A DNA stretch of 43,617 nt from Weissella paramesenteroides ATCC 33313 (GCF_000160575.1 NZ_GG697129.1:572215-615831), one strand, 5' to 3'. Shown: positions 15,054 through 27,482, counted from the first letter of the stretch. Notes: a model not told the origin generated them from the letters alone. Made by a program: numbers and translations.

Positions 15054-15410
15054 TTATTTCGTTTCCTCATCAACAAAAACATTTGCTAATTTGAAAACGT
15101 GTTCTAAATTCTTTTTGATGATCGCCATGTCTTGATCATGTGCTGATGGGCGCGCAATAACTAAAATATCAAGATCCGAACGCATTTTTGGCTTAAATTC
15201 CAAAACACTTTGTCGAATACGCCGCTTTACCCACACACGCTCATGACCACGCAAACCCACCTTTTTAGAAATAGAAATTCCTAGACGAAAGTGGGTTGGT
15301 TGTTCACGCGTCATTGTGTAAACAATAAACATTTTATTTGCGACCGAGTGATGCTGTTCAAAAACTAATTGAAAATCAGCTTCTTTTTTTACACGGTAAC
15401 TCTTACGCAT
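15054..15410 (-). CDS. rnpA: Ribonuclease P protein component
   Basis: A 118-aa basic protein that binds RNase P RNA and helps process tRNA 5' leaders. The signature region is VWVKRRIRQSVLEF (~60-73), the equivalent of the RNR motif. N-terminal residues RKSYRVKKEADFQLVF are typical of the family. I choose ATG 15410, with GGAG about ten bases upstream, over an in-frame TTG at 15425 that overlaps it. It lies between rpmH and yidC; a stem-loop at 15480-15448 in the rpmH-rnpA gap may attenuate it. Confidence 0.94.
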   Translation of the reverse strand: MRKSYRVKKEADFQLVFEQHHSVANKMFIVYTMTREQPTHFRLGISISKKVGLRGHERVWVKRRIRQSVLEFKPKMRSDLDILVIARPSAHDQDMAIIKKNLEHVFKLANVFVDEETK

Positions 15411-15447
15411 TTGTTTTTGCTCCAAACTTTTTCACGACAAAAGAAAA

Positions 15448-15480
15448 CGCATGAATCAGCCAAAATAGCCGACTCATGCG
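15448..15480 (-). terminator. Stem-loop between rpmH and rnpA, probable attenuator
   Basis: On the minus strand a 13-bp stem (CGCATGAGTCGGC with GCTGATTCATGCG, two G-U pairs) is followed by TTTTCTTTT. The weak T tract suggests partial termination, allowing more rpmH than rnpA mRNA. This inference needs transcript data. Confidence 0.6.
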
Positions 15481-15519
15481 CGATCATTATCAGTAATCCT
15501 AATAGAAGGCCGGACCTAA

Positions 15520-15654
15520 TTAGGCTGACAATACCTTGCGGCCCTTTTGGCGGCGACGTGCTAGCACCTTGCGACCGTTACTAGTGCTCATGCGCTTGCG
15601 GAAACCATGTACGCGTTCACGGTGACGCTTCTTAGGTTGGTATGTACGCTTCAT
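15520..15654 (-). CDS. rpmH: 50S ribosomal protein L34
   Basis: A 44-aa highly basic protein, [21 protein letters not shown] at the start and [11 protein letters not shown] at the end, the standard L34 sequence and length. GGGAGGTG precedes ATG 15654. It is the first gene of the rpmH-rnpA-yidC group, transcribed away from dnaA. Confidence 0.98.
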   Translation of the reverse strand: MKRTYQPKKRHRERVHGFRKRMSTSNGRKVLARRRQKGRKVLSA

Positions 15655-15724
15655 ATGAATACACCTCCCATTCGTAGTTAGATTTGGCCTGCGGTTGGCG
15701 AGGCCAAACCACAATTCGTATTCA

Positions 15725-15753
15725 ATTGTACCATTCCCAATACATCAAATCAA
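15725..15753 (-). promoter_or_regulatory. Promoter of rpmH
   Basis: On the minus strand, TTGATT (15753-15748), a 17-base spacer and TACAAT (15730-15725), about 70 bp upstream of the rpmH start. Confidence 0.72.
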
Positions 15754-15869
15754 GAATATTAAGCATTTTAAGAATTCTTAAACTCTTTTAAATGTCAAAA
15801 AATGGCCAGCATCCATCCGCCTTAAAAAAAACTTTATATTTCAATAATTATCTTTTTTCGAAAAGTTTT

Positions 15870-16313
15870 CCAAAACCTAACGGAGCGTTATGTTAATAAA
15901 ATCAATCAATGTAACAGAGCGTTAGGTGAGTTTTCCCCATAATCCACAGTTTTTCCACATGTTCCACATATCGGGAAAACCAATGTTAAATTACCCTGTG
16001 GATATGTGCATAACTATTTGCAGAACTATTATATCAAGCTTTGGTTGTTAACAACTACTTGTATATTTCTCACTTTTCCCCCGAGTTATCCACATTTTTC
16101 AGAATTTAGCCTAAAATTTGTTTCACATCCAGTTGATAACTCATATTAAGATTTCCACAGCCTGTGAATCTATCAAATTGTTACCTAAAATAGCCTAAAC
16201 CGTTGATACATCAACTATATTCCTTGTGGAAAACTTATCCACATGCTGATAAAATGTAATTTGTCGAATTGTGCTACTTATGAAAGTAAGTTCAGCAAAC
16301 GTCCTGTGGAAAA
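15870..16313. other. oriC: Replication origin, DnaA-box cluster upstream of dnaA
   Basis: Exact TTATNCACA boxes occur at 16086-16094 and 16235-16243 (+) and 16005-16013 (-). Near matches occur at 15940-15948, 15951-15959, 15960-15968 and 16151-16159 (+), and 15997-16005, 16225-16233 and 16305-16313 (-). Between rpmH and the first boxes lie two direct copies of an imperfect palindrome, TAACGGAGCGTTA (15878-15890) and TAACAGAGCGTTA (15912-15924). The boxes at 16225-16243 overlap a weak dnaA promoter candidate (TTGTGG 16224, GATAAA about 18 bp on), suggesting autoregulation. The 15655-16350 gap holds no gene. Confidence 0.92.
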
Positions 16314-16350
16314 CCCACAAAAAAGATAAAATTCTTAAGGAGGTTACCAA

Positions 16351-17754
16351 ATGGATCCTATCCAACTTTGGAACGCTATTAAAGAAGAACTGCGGAATTC
16401 AATTTCGCAAGGCTTTTCTTATACAAATTACGTTGACACACTCAAACCATTGCAACTGGTTGAAAACGAAAATAATACGGTAACCTTACAGTTGACAACT
16501 GCTTATGAACAAGTTGCATCAGAATGGTTAAACGCCAATAGTTCTTACTATCAAGCCTTCATGCAAGCTGCCATGACAGCTACATTAAAATTAACGGGAC
16601 AACCAACGTTCATTATTCCTTCAGTAACGTATGTCTCACCAACACCAACAACATTATTTGATTTACCAGAAGATGAAGAAAAGGTGCAGCAACAAAACAA
16701 TGCCAGTCTTGCATCTGAGTTCGTCACACAATCTATTTTGAATCCAGAATTCCGCTTCGAAACATTTGTTTCTTCAGATGAAAATCGTGAAGCCTATGCC
16801 GTTGCACAAGCTGTTGCTGATAAACCCGGTACGCAATGGAATCCTTTACTTATCTATGGTGGTGTTGGTCTAGGTAAAACCCACTTAATGCAAGCAATTG
16901 GTAACAAAGTTTTAGAACGGACACCAAATGCAAACGTTAAATTTATTACGACTGAGGACTTCATCAATGACTTTACTGAAGCCTTGCGTCGCGGACAAAA
17001 AGAAACTGAAGCTTTCAAACGTGAATACCGGTCAACTGATCTACTAATGGTCGACGATGTACAGTTCCTAGCTGGTAAAGAAAAAATCCAAGAAGAATTT
17101 TTCAACACATTTAATGCCATCACACGTGAAAATCATCAAATTGTACTGACATCTGATAAATTGCCAAAAGAAATCCCAGGTCTAGAAATGCGTTTAGTCA
17201 CACGCTTTGGCCAAGGGTACTCGGCAAACATTACAAAGCCTGATTTACCAACACGTGTTGCTATCTTAAGAAACAAATCCGATCTTGAAAATCTCAGCAT
17301 TCCAAATGATGTCATCGACGAAATTGCTGCTGCTGTAGATACCAATGTTCGTGATCTAGAAGGGGTTTTCAACCAAGTTGTTGGTAAGATGCGTTTTTCA
17401 AATGTACCAGTCACTGTTGAAACTGCTCGTACAATATTAGAAACAATGAATTTCAAAAGACAGCGAGCAATTACCATTCCTATCATCCAAGAGGCAGTCG
17501 CTAACTTCTTTAACGTCACTGTCCAAGATTTAAATGGTAAAAAGCGTAATAAAGAAATCGTGGTGCCACGACAAATTGCAATGTATATTGCCCGCGAATT
17601 AACACAAGACTCTTTGCCTCAAATTGGTCGTGCATTTGGTGGTAAAGATCATACAACAGTCATGCATTCAACTGAAAAAATTGAAAATGCCATCGAAAAT
17701 GATAGTATTTTAGCTGAACAAGTGCAAAACATTCGTGAAGAATTGAGCAATTGA
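16351..17754 (+). CDS. dnaA: Chromosomal replication initiator DnaA
   Basis: A 467-aa initiator ATPase. Domain I is ~1-85, followed by a variable linker (~95-130). The AAA+ domain has Walker A GGVGLGKTHL (~170), Walker B LLMVDDVQFL (~230) and a sensor region. Domain IV ends with the DNA-binding block GRAFGGKDHTTVMHSTEKIE (~435-455), which reads the DnaA boxes on either side of the gene. AAGGAGG precedes ATG 16351. It is the usual length and followed by dnaN. Confidence 0.98.
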   Translation: MDPIQLWNAIKEELRNSISQGFSYTNYVDTLKPLQLVENENNTVTLQLTTAYEQVASEWLNANSSYYQAFMQAAMTATLKLTGQPTFIIPSVTYVSPTPTTLFDLPEDEEKVQQQNNASLASEFVTQSILNPEFRFETFVSSDENREAYAVAQAVADKPGTQWNPLLIYGGVGLGKTHLMQAIGNKVLERTPNANVKFITTEDFINDFTEALRRGQKETEAFKREYRSTDLLMVDDVQFLAGKEKIQEEFFNTFNAITRENHQIVLTSDKLPKEIPGLEMRLVTRFGQGYSANITKPDLPTRVAILRNKSDLENLSIPNDVIDEIAAAVDTNVRDLEGVFNQVVGKMRFSNVPVTVETARTILETMNFKRQRAITIPIIQEAVANFFNVTVQDLNGKKRNKEIVVPRQIAMYIARELTQDSLPQIGRAFGGKDHTTVMHSTEKIENAIENDSILAEQVQNIREELSN

Positions 17755-17794
17755 TAAAAATGTTATTGTGAATAATTCACTAACTATACAAAAG

Positions 17795-17912
17795 TTATCC
17801 ACAGGTTTGTATACATAGACCAATTCCTGATGCAATGGTATAGATTATGGTTATCCACAATTTCCACACCCCTTATTACTATTATTATCTTTTTTATTTA
17901 TAATTAAGTAAG
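17795..17912. other. Second origin element: DnaA boxes and DnaA-trio unwinding module
   Basis: Exact boxes TTATCCACA lie at 17795-17803 and 17851-17859; ATTTCCACA at 17860-17868 directly abuts the second. Then come CCCC (17869-17872), TTATTACTATTATTATC (17873-17889) and an AT-only run. Box, GC patch, then TA-rich triplets is the layout of the basal unwinding system described for B. subtilis oriC, where DnaA stretches on the trios. It predicts that strand opening starts here, between dnaA and dnaN. Confidence 0.82.
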
Positions 17913-17958
17913 GCATTACGCACTTCATAATTATGTTTTTGTGCATTGAGGAGATCTT

Positions 17959-19089
17959 ATGGAATTTACAATTAATCGAGCAGCTTTTATAAAAGCAATG
18001 AATAATGTTAATCGTGCGATTTCATCACGAACATCAATGACGATCTTAAAAGGGATCAAATTAGTTCTTGATGAAACCGGATTAATCTTAACTGGATCAA
18101 ATACAGATATTTCAATTGAAATTTTAATTCCAGCTAATGATGATGAAGCTAAATTACAAATTATGGAGCCAGGTGCCATTGTTCTGCCAGCCACTTTCTT
18201 TTCAAATATTGTTAAGCGATTGCCAGGTGAAACATTTAAGTTAACCAATGCTTCTGGTTTACAAACGAAAATCACATCTGAAAATGCCGAATTTGATATT
18301 AATGGGCAAGATGCAAATAATTACCCACATCTACCTGAAGTTGAGGTACGTAATGATTTGACATTATCTGCTGACACATTGAATGAAGTTATTGGTCAAA
18401 CCGTAATTGCGGTTTCAAAACAATTAAGTCAACCCATTTTGACAGGTGTTCACTTTATTTTGGCAAGTGGTAATTTAACAGCAGTTGCGACTGATCGTCA
18501 TCGATTAGCACAGCGTTCTGTCGCATTCGATGATTCAGATGTGAATGCAGATATTATTGTGCCAGGAACTTCATTGACTCAATTACAAGCCATGTTAGAT
18601 GAAGTTGAGAATGTTGATGTGCGTGTTGCTGAGAATCAAGTTATTTTCCAATTAGGAGAAAATACAACTTTTTATTCACGATTATTAGAAGGAAATTATC
18701 CAGATGCGTCACGGTTGATTCCTACTGAAAAGCGAACAACTTTGACAATTAATGCTCGTGATTTGTTACAAACAATTGAACGTGCAGCTTTGTTAAGTCA
18801 TGAGGGTCGTTCAAATGTTATCCAATTTGCAATCACAAGTGAAAAATCTTTGATCTCATCAAATTCACCAGAAGTTGGACGTGTTGAAGAACAGATTTTT
18901 GCTGCTGAAACAGCTGGCGATGATTTAACTATTTCATTTAACCCAGACTATATGCGCGAAGCATTACGTTCATTTGGGGATGAACAGATTCAAATTGGTT
19001 TTAAAACAGCCCTGGATCCATTCACATTAGTACCAACAAATAATGAAACTAACTTTATTCAATTGATTACACCAGTTAGAACTTACTAA
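17959..19089 (+). CDS. dnaN: DNA polymerase III beta subunit (sliding clamp)
   Basis: A 376-aa processivity clamp, a ring-forming dimer of three repeated domains per subunit that tethers the replicase. Recognisable blocks include the N-terminal NNVNRAISSRTSMTILKGIKL, TDRHRLAQRS (~176) and the C-terminal FTLVPTNNETNFIQLITPVRTY, with the conserved C-terminal pattern of the partner-binding pocket. GAGGAG precedes ATG 17959. It is separated from dnaA by the unwinding module and ends in a terminator. Confidence 0.97.
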   Translation: MEFTINRAAFIKAMNNVNRAISSRTSMTILKGIKLVLDETGLILTGSNTDISIEILIPANDDEAKLQIMEPGAIVLPATFFSNIVKRLPGETFKLTNASGLQTKITSENAEFDINGQDANNYPHLPEVEVRNDLTLSADTLNEVIGQTVIAVSKQLSQPILTGVHFILASGNLTAVATDRHRLAQRSVAFDDSDVNADIIVPGTSLTQLQAMLDEVENVDVRVAENQVIFQLGENTTFYSRLLEGNYPDASRLIPTEKRTTLTINARDLLQTIERAALLSHEGRSNVIQFAITSEKSLISSNSPEVGRVEEQIFAAETAGDDLTISFNPDYMREALRSFGDEQIQIGFKTALDPFTLVPTNNETNFIQLITPVRTY

Positions 19090-19097
19090 AAACATTT

Positions 19098-19151
19098 AAA
19101 AAGCCGAAAATTGCTATTTTACGACGAAAAAGCAATTTTCGACTTTTTTAT
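19098..19151 (+). terminator. Terminator after dnaN
   Basis: An 18-base arm (19098-19115) pairs with 19131-19148 with one mismatch, followed by further T residues. dnaN is thus largely uncoupled from yaaA-recF, which has its own promoter. Confidence 0.85.
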
Positions 19152-19199
19152 TTAAACGTTATTAAACAACCTGAGAGACGCTATGAAGCCGTAATTAGA

Positions 19200-19228
19200 T
19201 TGTGAAAAGTTACAAAAAAGCGTATAAT
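19200..19228 (+). promoter_or_regulatory. Promoter of yaaA-recF-gyrB-gyrA
   Basis: TTGTGA (19200-19205), a 17-base spacer and the perfect -10 TATAAT (19223-19228), about 58 bp before the yaaA start. No terminator is seen until after gyrA. Confidence 0.82.
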
Positions 19229-19286
19229 GTAAATAATATGGAACCGTGTAAATGCCATTTTAATTAATGGTAGGAAGGATGGAAAA

Positions 19287-19519
19287 TTGGCAACAGAAGT
19301 GCAAATTCAAGCACCCTTTATTACATTAGGGCAATTGTTAAAAGAAGAAAGTATTATTGCAACTGGTGGTCAGGCAAAATGGTTCTTACGAGAGAATACT
19401 GTTTTAGTGAATGAAGAGCCTGATGATCGACGTGGTCGTAAACTATATCCAGGAGACGTGATTGCAGTCCCATCTGGTGAGCGTTTTGTTATTAATGGGA
19501 CAGGTGCTAGTACGGACTA

Positions 19520-19520
<1 letters not shown>
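19287..19520 (+). CDS. yaaA: S4-domain RNA-binding protein YaaA
   Basis: A 77-aa protein with an S4 RNA-binding fold ([33 protein letters not shown]), conserved between dnaN and recF in Firmicutes. The related B. subtilis protein is associated with 50S assembly or ribosomes. The start is TTG 19287, with AGGAAGGA upstream; the ATG just before it is in another frame. Its stop overlaps the recF start (TAATG), implying translational coupling. Confidence 0.9.
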
Positions 19521-22641
<3,121 letters not shown>

Positions 22642-22677
22642 ACAGGCACACAATTATAGTAAGAGAAAGGAAGTCAA

Positions 22678-25254
22678 ATGGCTGAAGAAGAACAAACAAA
22701 CAGCCGCATTAAATCTGCTAAACTTGGCGAGCAAATGCGAACATCTTTCTTGGATTATGCCATGTCAGTTATTGTGGCACGTGCACTACCAGATGTACGA
22801 GATGGGTTAAAGCCAGTTCATCGTCGTATTTTGTATGGCATGAATGAGTTGGGTGTGACCCCTGATAAGCAACACAAGAAGTCAGCCCGTATTGTTGGGG
22901 ATGTTATGGGAAAGTATCACCCACACGGAGACTCAGCGATTTATGAATCAATGGTTCGTATGGCGCAAGACTTTTCATATCGTTACATGTTGGTTGATGG
23001 TCACGGTAACTTTGGATCTGTCGATGGTGATCCAGCTGCCGCTATGCGTTATACTGAGGCGCGATTGAGCAAAATTGCGACTGAAATGTTACGTGATATC
23101 AATAAAGATACGATTGATTTCCAAGAAAACTATGATGGTACTGATCGTGAACCAGTTGTTTTACCAGCTCGTTTTCCTAACTTACTAGTTAATGGAGCAA
23201 ATGGTATTGCGGTTGGAATGGCAACGAATATTCCACCTCATAATTTGGGTGAAGTTATTTCGGGACTTCATATGTTGATGAAGAATCCAGATGTGACGAC
23301 AGCTGAATTAATGGAAGCTATTCCAGGACCTGATTTTCCAACGGGTGCAATCGTCATGGGAAAATCAGGTATTCGTAAGGCTTACGAAACTGGAAAAGGT
23401 GTGGTGACCGTCCGTGCAAAAACGGAAATCGAGACTGAAAAATCAGGTAAAGAACACATCATCGTGACTGAGTTACCTTATATGGTTAACAAAGCCAAGT
23501 TGATTGAGCGCATTGCTGAATTGGGTCGTGATAAGCGTATTGAAGGTATCACTGGCGTTAATGATGAATCTGACCAAGAAGGAAATCGAATTGCGATTGA
23601 AATTCGTCGTGATGTGTCAGCATCTGTTGTATTGAACAATTTGTACAAAAATACGTTGATGCAAACAGGCTTTAGTTTCAATATGCTTGCAGTACAAGAT
23701 GGTCGACCAAAGTTACTTAGTTTGAAGGATATGTTGGTCGCTTATCTTGATCATCAGCAAAAAGTTGTTCGTCGTCGAACAGAATTCGAATTACGTAAAG
23801 CACAGGCACGTGCCCACATTCTTGAAGGGTTGCGCATTGCTTTAGATCATATTGATGCCATTATTAATATTATTCGGCATTCAGAAACATCAGAAATTGC
23901 TAAGCAAAAGTTGATGGTTGATTATGCCTTATCTGATAAGCAATCACAAGCTATCTTGGACATGCGTTTGGTTCGTTTAACTGGCTTGGAACGTGACAAG
24001 ATAGAAAAAGAATATCAAGGATTGTTAACAGCAATTGCTGATTTCCAAGATATTTTAGCTAAACCTGAACGTATTGATGAAATTATCTATACTGAATTAC
24101 TTGAAGTGCAATCAAAGTATGGTGATGAACGTCGTACTGAATTGCAAATTGGTGATGTCACAAGCATTGAAGATGAAGACTTAATTGAAGAAGAAGATAT
24201 TATTGTTTCATTGACACATGCTGGCTATATCAAGCGTATGCTACAATCTGAATTCCGTGCGCAAAACCGTGGTGGTCGTGGTATTCAAGGTATGGGTGTC
24301 AATGATGATGACTTTATCGATGAATTGATTGGTACGTCAACCCATGATACGTTATTGTTCTTTACAAATTCAGGTAAAGTTTACAAGATGAAGGGATATG
24401 AGGTACCAGAATATGGTCGTACAGCCAAGGGTATCCCAGTTGTCAATTTGCTCGGTATTGAATCTGGTGAGAGCATTCAAACGGTTATTAATGTCCGTGG
24501 TGATGCTAGCGAGAGTAGTGATTATCTCTTCTTCACAACCCGTCAAGGTGTGGTAAAGCGTACACCAGTTAATGAATTTGGTAATATTCGTGCGCATGGT
24601 TTGAAGGCAATTAACCTGCATGATGGTGATGAATTAATTAACGTCCTTGTTACTGATGGTGATCAAAATATCATTATTGGAACACACGGTGGTTATGCAG
24701 TATCCTTCAACAGTGAAGCAGTTCGTTCAATGGGACGTTCTGCTGCTGGTGTTCGTGGTATTACCTTACGTCCTGATGATTATGTTGTGGGTGCCCAAGT
24801 ATTAATTGATAACGGACATGTCCTCATTATTACTGAAAAGGGTTATGGTAAGCAAACGCCAGTAGACCAATATCCAATTAAGGGACGTGGTGGTAAAGGT
24901 ATTAAAACTGCACAAGTCACTGAAAAGAACGGTCCATTGGCTGGTCTAAAGGTTGTAGATGGTAGTGAAGACATCATGTTGACAACTAACAAGGGTGTCA
25001 TGATTCGCTTTACAGTTGATTCTATCTCTGAAACCGGTCGTGCCACACAAGGTGTGCGTGTTATCCGATTGGATGATGACTCAGCTGTGGCAACTTTTGC
25101 CAAAGTAGAGCACGTCGTTGCCGAAGAGGTTGATGATGAAGATACTGATTTATCTGAAGCATCTTCTGACTTACCAACGGCACCTACTGAAGGTGAACAA
25201 CCAGCGGAAGTAACTGAATTATTACATCGTGCTGAAAACGATGATCAAGAGTAG
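22678..25254 (+). CDS. gyrA: DNA gyrase subunit A
   Basis: An 858-aa cleavage subunit. The catalytic Tyr is in [10 protein letters not shown] (~124). The quinolone-resistance region reads [17 protein letters not shown] with the wild-type Ser and Glu. The C-terminal beta-pinwheel carries the wrapping motif as KGRGGKG (~740), slightly different from the QRRGGKG consensus. The tail is acidic ([16 protein letters not shown] onward). AAAGGAAG precedes ATG 22678. It ends the yaaA-recF-gyrBA transcription unit; a terminator follows at 25277. Confidence 0.98.
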   Translation: MAEEEQTNSRIKSAKLGEQMRTSFLDYAMSVIVARALPDVRDGLKPVHRRILYGMNELGVTPDKQHKKSARIVGDVMGKYHPHGDSAIYESMVRMAQDFSYRYMLVDGHGNFGSVDGDPAAAMRYTEARLSKIATEMLRDINKDTIDFQENYDGTDREPVVLPARFPNLLVNGANGIAVGMATNIPPHNLGEVISGLHMLMKNPDVTTAELMEAIPGPDFPTGAIVMGKSGIRKAYETGKGVVTVRAKTEIETEKSGKEHIIVTELPYMVNKAKLIERIAELGRDKRIEGITGVNDESDQEGNRIAIEIRRDVSASVVLNNLYKNTLMQTGFSFNMLAVQDGRPKLLSLKDMLVAYLDHQQKVVRRRTEFELRKAQARAHILEGLRIALDHIDAIINIIRHSETSEIAKQKLMVDYALSDKQSQAILDMRLVRLTGLERDKIEKEYQGLLTAIADFQDILAKPERIDEIIYTELLEVQSKYGDERRTELQIGDVTSIEDEDLIEEEDIIVSLTHAGYIKRMLQSEFRAQNRGGRGIQGMGVNDDDFIDELIGTSTHDTLLFFTNSGKVYKMKGYEVPEYGRTAKGIPVVNLLGIESGESIQTVINVRGDASESSDYLFFTTRQGVVKRTPVNEFGNIRAHGLKAINLHDGDELINVLVTDGDQNIIIGTHGGYAVSFNSEAVRSMGRSAAGVRGITLRPDDYVVGAQVLIDNGHVLIITEKGYGKQTPVDQYPIKGRGGKGIKTAQVTEKNGPLAGLKVVDGSEDIMLTTNKGVMIRFTVDSISETGRATQGVRVIRLDDDSAVATFAKVEHVVAEEVDDEDTDLSEASSDLPTAPTEGEQPAEVTELLHRAENDDQE

Positions 25255-25276
25255 TATTATTTTAATTGAATTTTGG

Positions 25277-25309
25277 AGGCTGGGACAAAAAAATTGGTCC
25301 AGCCTTTTT
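25277..25309 (+). terminator. Terminator of the gyrase operon
   Basis: AGGCTGG(G)AC (25277-25286) pairs with GTCCAGCCT (25297-25305, one bulge), followed by TTTT and G. It starts 22 bases after the gyrA stop. Confidence 0.88.
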
Positions 25310-25351
25310 GTGCTAAAATGTATTAATTATAAGCATGTCAGTTTTATAGTA
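25277..25351 (-). repeat. Reversed shortened copy of the dispersed repeat after gyrA
   Basis: Read on the minus strand it runs CTATAAAACTGACATGC, TTATAATTAATACATTTTAGCACAAAAA, then the terminator hairpin, the same order as the 3' third of the full copies. The long hairpin is absent. Here the terminator end lies next to the gyrA stop. Confidence 0.78.
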
Positions 25352-25369
25352 TAAATTGGGGGTACAATA

Positions 25370-26785
25370 ATGAATAAAGCAGGATATCAAGCACATCAAA
25401 AAACTTGTACAACTATTCTAGTCGGCAAAAATGCAACAATTGATGGTTCGACCATGATTGCACGTAACGAAGATGGTGGTGATCAGCCTAATCCACAAAA
25501 GTTTGTTGTCTATCCAGCTAATGCTGCCAGTACAACTTATGAATCTGGAGCTAATCATGTCAAAATTCCGTTGCCTGGTAATAGTTTGCGGTATACTGCG
25601 ACACCAGATGCAGATGATTCATTTGGTGTTTGGGCAGGAGCCGGCATTAACAGTGAAAATGTTGCAATGACAGCAACTGAAACAAGCACAACGAATACAC
25701 ACGTGCTAGCTGCCGATCCTTTGACTGATGATGGAATTGGTGAAGCCGATATCACGACGTTAGTATTGCCGTATATCAAGTCTGCACGTGAAGGTGTTGT
25801 CCGTTTGGGAGAATTACTAACAGAATATGGTACCTATGAATCTAATGGTATTGCCTTTTCTGATCATGATGAGGTTTGGTATTTTGAATCAATAGGTGGT
25901 CATCATTGGGTAGCTATCCGAATTCCAGATGATGCGTTTGTTGTGGCACCAAACCGTTTTAATATCGATTATTTTGATTTTAATTCAAATGATACGATGT
26001 CATCAGCGGATTTAGAACAATTTATCGCTGATCATCACCTTAATCCAGATATTGATGAGACAACCGTCAATCTTCGTCATATTTTTGGTAGTGCAACTGA
26101 TAAAGATCGCATTTATAACAATCCACGTGCTTGGTATGTGCATCAATTATTTGCCAAGGATAGTGAGAATGAGCAACCTGAAGATCAAGATTTACCATTT
26201 ATCGTTTATCCAAAGAAAAAATTGTCAATTGATGATGTGAAATTTGCCTTAAGTTCACATTACCAAGGCACAACCTTTGATCCATATGATCATGTAGAGA
26301 AACCAATAAAGTATCGACCAATCGGAATTAATCGTAATCAGGAATCACATATTCTACAAATTAGACCAAATGTTCCGGCTGATATTGCAGGTGTTCATTG
26401 GTTAGGATATGGTCCAAATACCTTTAATGCATTTGTGCCTTTTTATGTCAGCGTGTCAGCTACGCCAGCTAGTTTTGAAAAAACAACCCCAACATTTGAT
26501 GTATCAACGAGCTACTGGTTGACACGAGTAATTGCAGTCATTGCGGATAAGGATTTTTTAACTTATCAAGATATGCAAGCCAGGTTTGAACAACAAATTG
26601 TCGCAGATAATGTACGATTACAACAACAGACGGATAATGCTATCCAATTAGGTCAAACGGTTGATCTAGAAGCGGTCAATCAAAAAATGGCTGATAATTA
26701 TATGCAGGCAGCCAATACGTTACTTGGCCAAATGACTATTTTGGGAACAAAGAAGATGCATCTACGTTTTTCAGTAGCAGATTAG
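25370..26785 (+). CDS. pepD: C69-family dipeptidase
   Basis: A 471-aa N-terminal nucleophile hydrolase of family C69 (lactic PepD/PepDA), which cleaves a wide range of dipeptides in the cytoplasm. After a 12-residue propeptide comes TCTTILVGK; Cys13 should become the N-terminal nucleophile by self-cleavage. DGSTMIARNEDGG (~28-40) and the strongly conserved DHDEVWYFESIGGHHWVA (~164-181) follow. GGGGG lies upstream of ATG 25370. It is a single-gene unit, after the gyrase terminator and before the T-box region. Confidence 0.92.
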   Translation: MNKAGYQAHQKTCTTILVGKNATIDGSTMIARNEDGGDQPNPQKFVVYPANAASTTYESGANHVKIPLPGNSLRYTATPDADDSFGVWAGAGINSENVAMTATETSTTNTHVLAADPLTDDGIGEADITTLVLPYIKSAREGVVRLGELLTEYGTYESNGIAFSDHDEVWYFESIGGHHWVAIRIPDDAFVVAPNRFNIDYFDFNSNDTMSSADLEQFIADHHLNPDIDETTVNLRHIFGSATDKDRIYNNPRAWYVHQLFAKDSENEQPEDQDLPFIVYPKKKLSIDDVKFALSSHYQGTTFDPYDHVEKPIKYRPIGINRNQESHILQIRPNVPADIAGVHWLGYGPNTFNAFVPFYVSVSATPASFEKTTPTFDVSTSYWLTRVIAVIADKDFLTYQDMQARFEQQIVADNVRLQQQTDNAIQLGQTVDLEAVNQKMADNYMQAANTLLGQMTILGTKKMHLRFSVAD

Positions 26786-26842
26786 AAGGTAGATGCTTAG
26801 TTATCTTAAAAAAATAAACTGAAATATATAATATATTTAACC

Positions 26843-26871
26843 TTGACAGTCGAAGTCAATGAGTTTAAAAT
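26843..26871 (+). promoter_or_regulatory. Strong promoter of the T-box-controlled methionine operon
   Basis: A perfect TTGACA (26843-26848), a 17-base spacer and TAAAAT (26866-26871). The predicted start (~26878) is about 30 bases before the first T-box Stem I. Confidence 0.85.
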
Positions 26872-26906
26872 TCATATCAGATTAAAATAAGATTAAAAAG
26901 CAATGA

Positions 26907-27146
26907 AAAGATGAGTAAGTTCGTAATGTTTTCAGAGAACTTGTGGTGGGTGTGAACAAGTAACTAAGCGGACTGAAGATGGTCTTTGAGCGAAAGATTG
27001 GCGAGCATTAGTAAGCTATCGATGGTTAACTACCAATATCAAGTTAATTATGGCAACATGATAAGCTGGTTTTTACCAGGAATTAAGGTGGTACCGCGTA
27101 TGAAACGCCCTTAAGAAAGATATATTTCTTAAGGGCGTTTTTTTTT
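26907..27146 (+). promoter_or_regulatory. T-box riboswitch 1, probable methionine (AUG) specifier
   Basis: A complete T-box leader. The Stem I base AAAGAT (26907-26912) pairs with GTCTTT (26982-26987). AGTA (26914-26917) faces GAA (26975-26977), and the specifier between is ATG (26979-26981), matching tRNA-Met. The antiterminator is exact: TTAAGG (27083-27088) with CCTTAA (27109-27114), a seven-base bulge TGGTACC (27089-27095), and GCGT with ACGC (27105-27108). TGGT would pair with an ACCA tRNA end. The competing terminator is 27105-27146. Uncharged tRNA should permit read-through to the second leader and metNIQ. Confidence 0.92.
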
Positions 27147-27170
27147 AATCTGTCTATCAAGTTAAATAAT

Positions 27171-27443
27171 GTGATTCGGAAAGTAGATACAAAACAAATT
27201 TACAGAAAAACGACAAATGATGAGAGTCGTGATTTAGTTTGTAAACGAAAAATGGCCGATGATTAAGCTGTGTGAGCAATCATGTGAGCACTGTTCGGGT
27301 TGTCTCCGTTATTGGACAGACCGAAATATAGGTAAATTATCTATATTTTGGTTAATGAGGTTTGTCTGAGTAATCGACAAACGAATCAGAATGGTAACGT
27401 GATGCCCTCACTTCTGTTGTTATAAGCAGAAGTGAGGGTTTTT
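27171..27443 (+). promoter_or_regulatory. T-box riboswitch 2 in tandem, atypical Stem I
   Basis: A second antiterminator/terminator pair. CAGAA (27387-27391) pairs with TTCTG (27412-27416), the seven-base bulge is TGGTAAC (27392-27398; consensus TGGNACC), and GTGA pairs with TCAC (27408-27411). The competing terminator is a 12-bp stem 27405-27438 plus T5. Two helices lie upstream: 27329-27352 (ACCGAAATATAG region) and GTTTGTC/GACAAAC (27360-27382). Stem I looks short (ACGAC with GTCGT apex) with AGTA at 27182-27185 and GAAAAATGG at 27247. The specifier could be ATG 27252 but is not certain. Together the two leaders explain the 26786-27482 gap. Confidence 0.78.
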
Positions 27444-27482
27444 AATTTGTTATGAAAATGGCATTGAAAAGGGGATATAACC

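Noticed and set aside
17931-18275. Minus-strand frame over the start of dnaN, and similar antisense frames over gyrB, gyrA, MMPL and the P-type ATPase
   Set aside because: All are fully inside strong genes, lack ribosome sites and have no recognisable protein features.
22900-23060. Possible fluoroquinolone-resistance substitution in GyrA
   Set aside because: The [10 protein letters not shown] region carries the wild-type Ser and Glu.
26786-26842. Remnant gene between the dipeptidase and the T-boxes
   Set aside because: Only short AT-rich sequence with frequent stops before the promoter.
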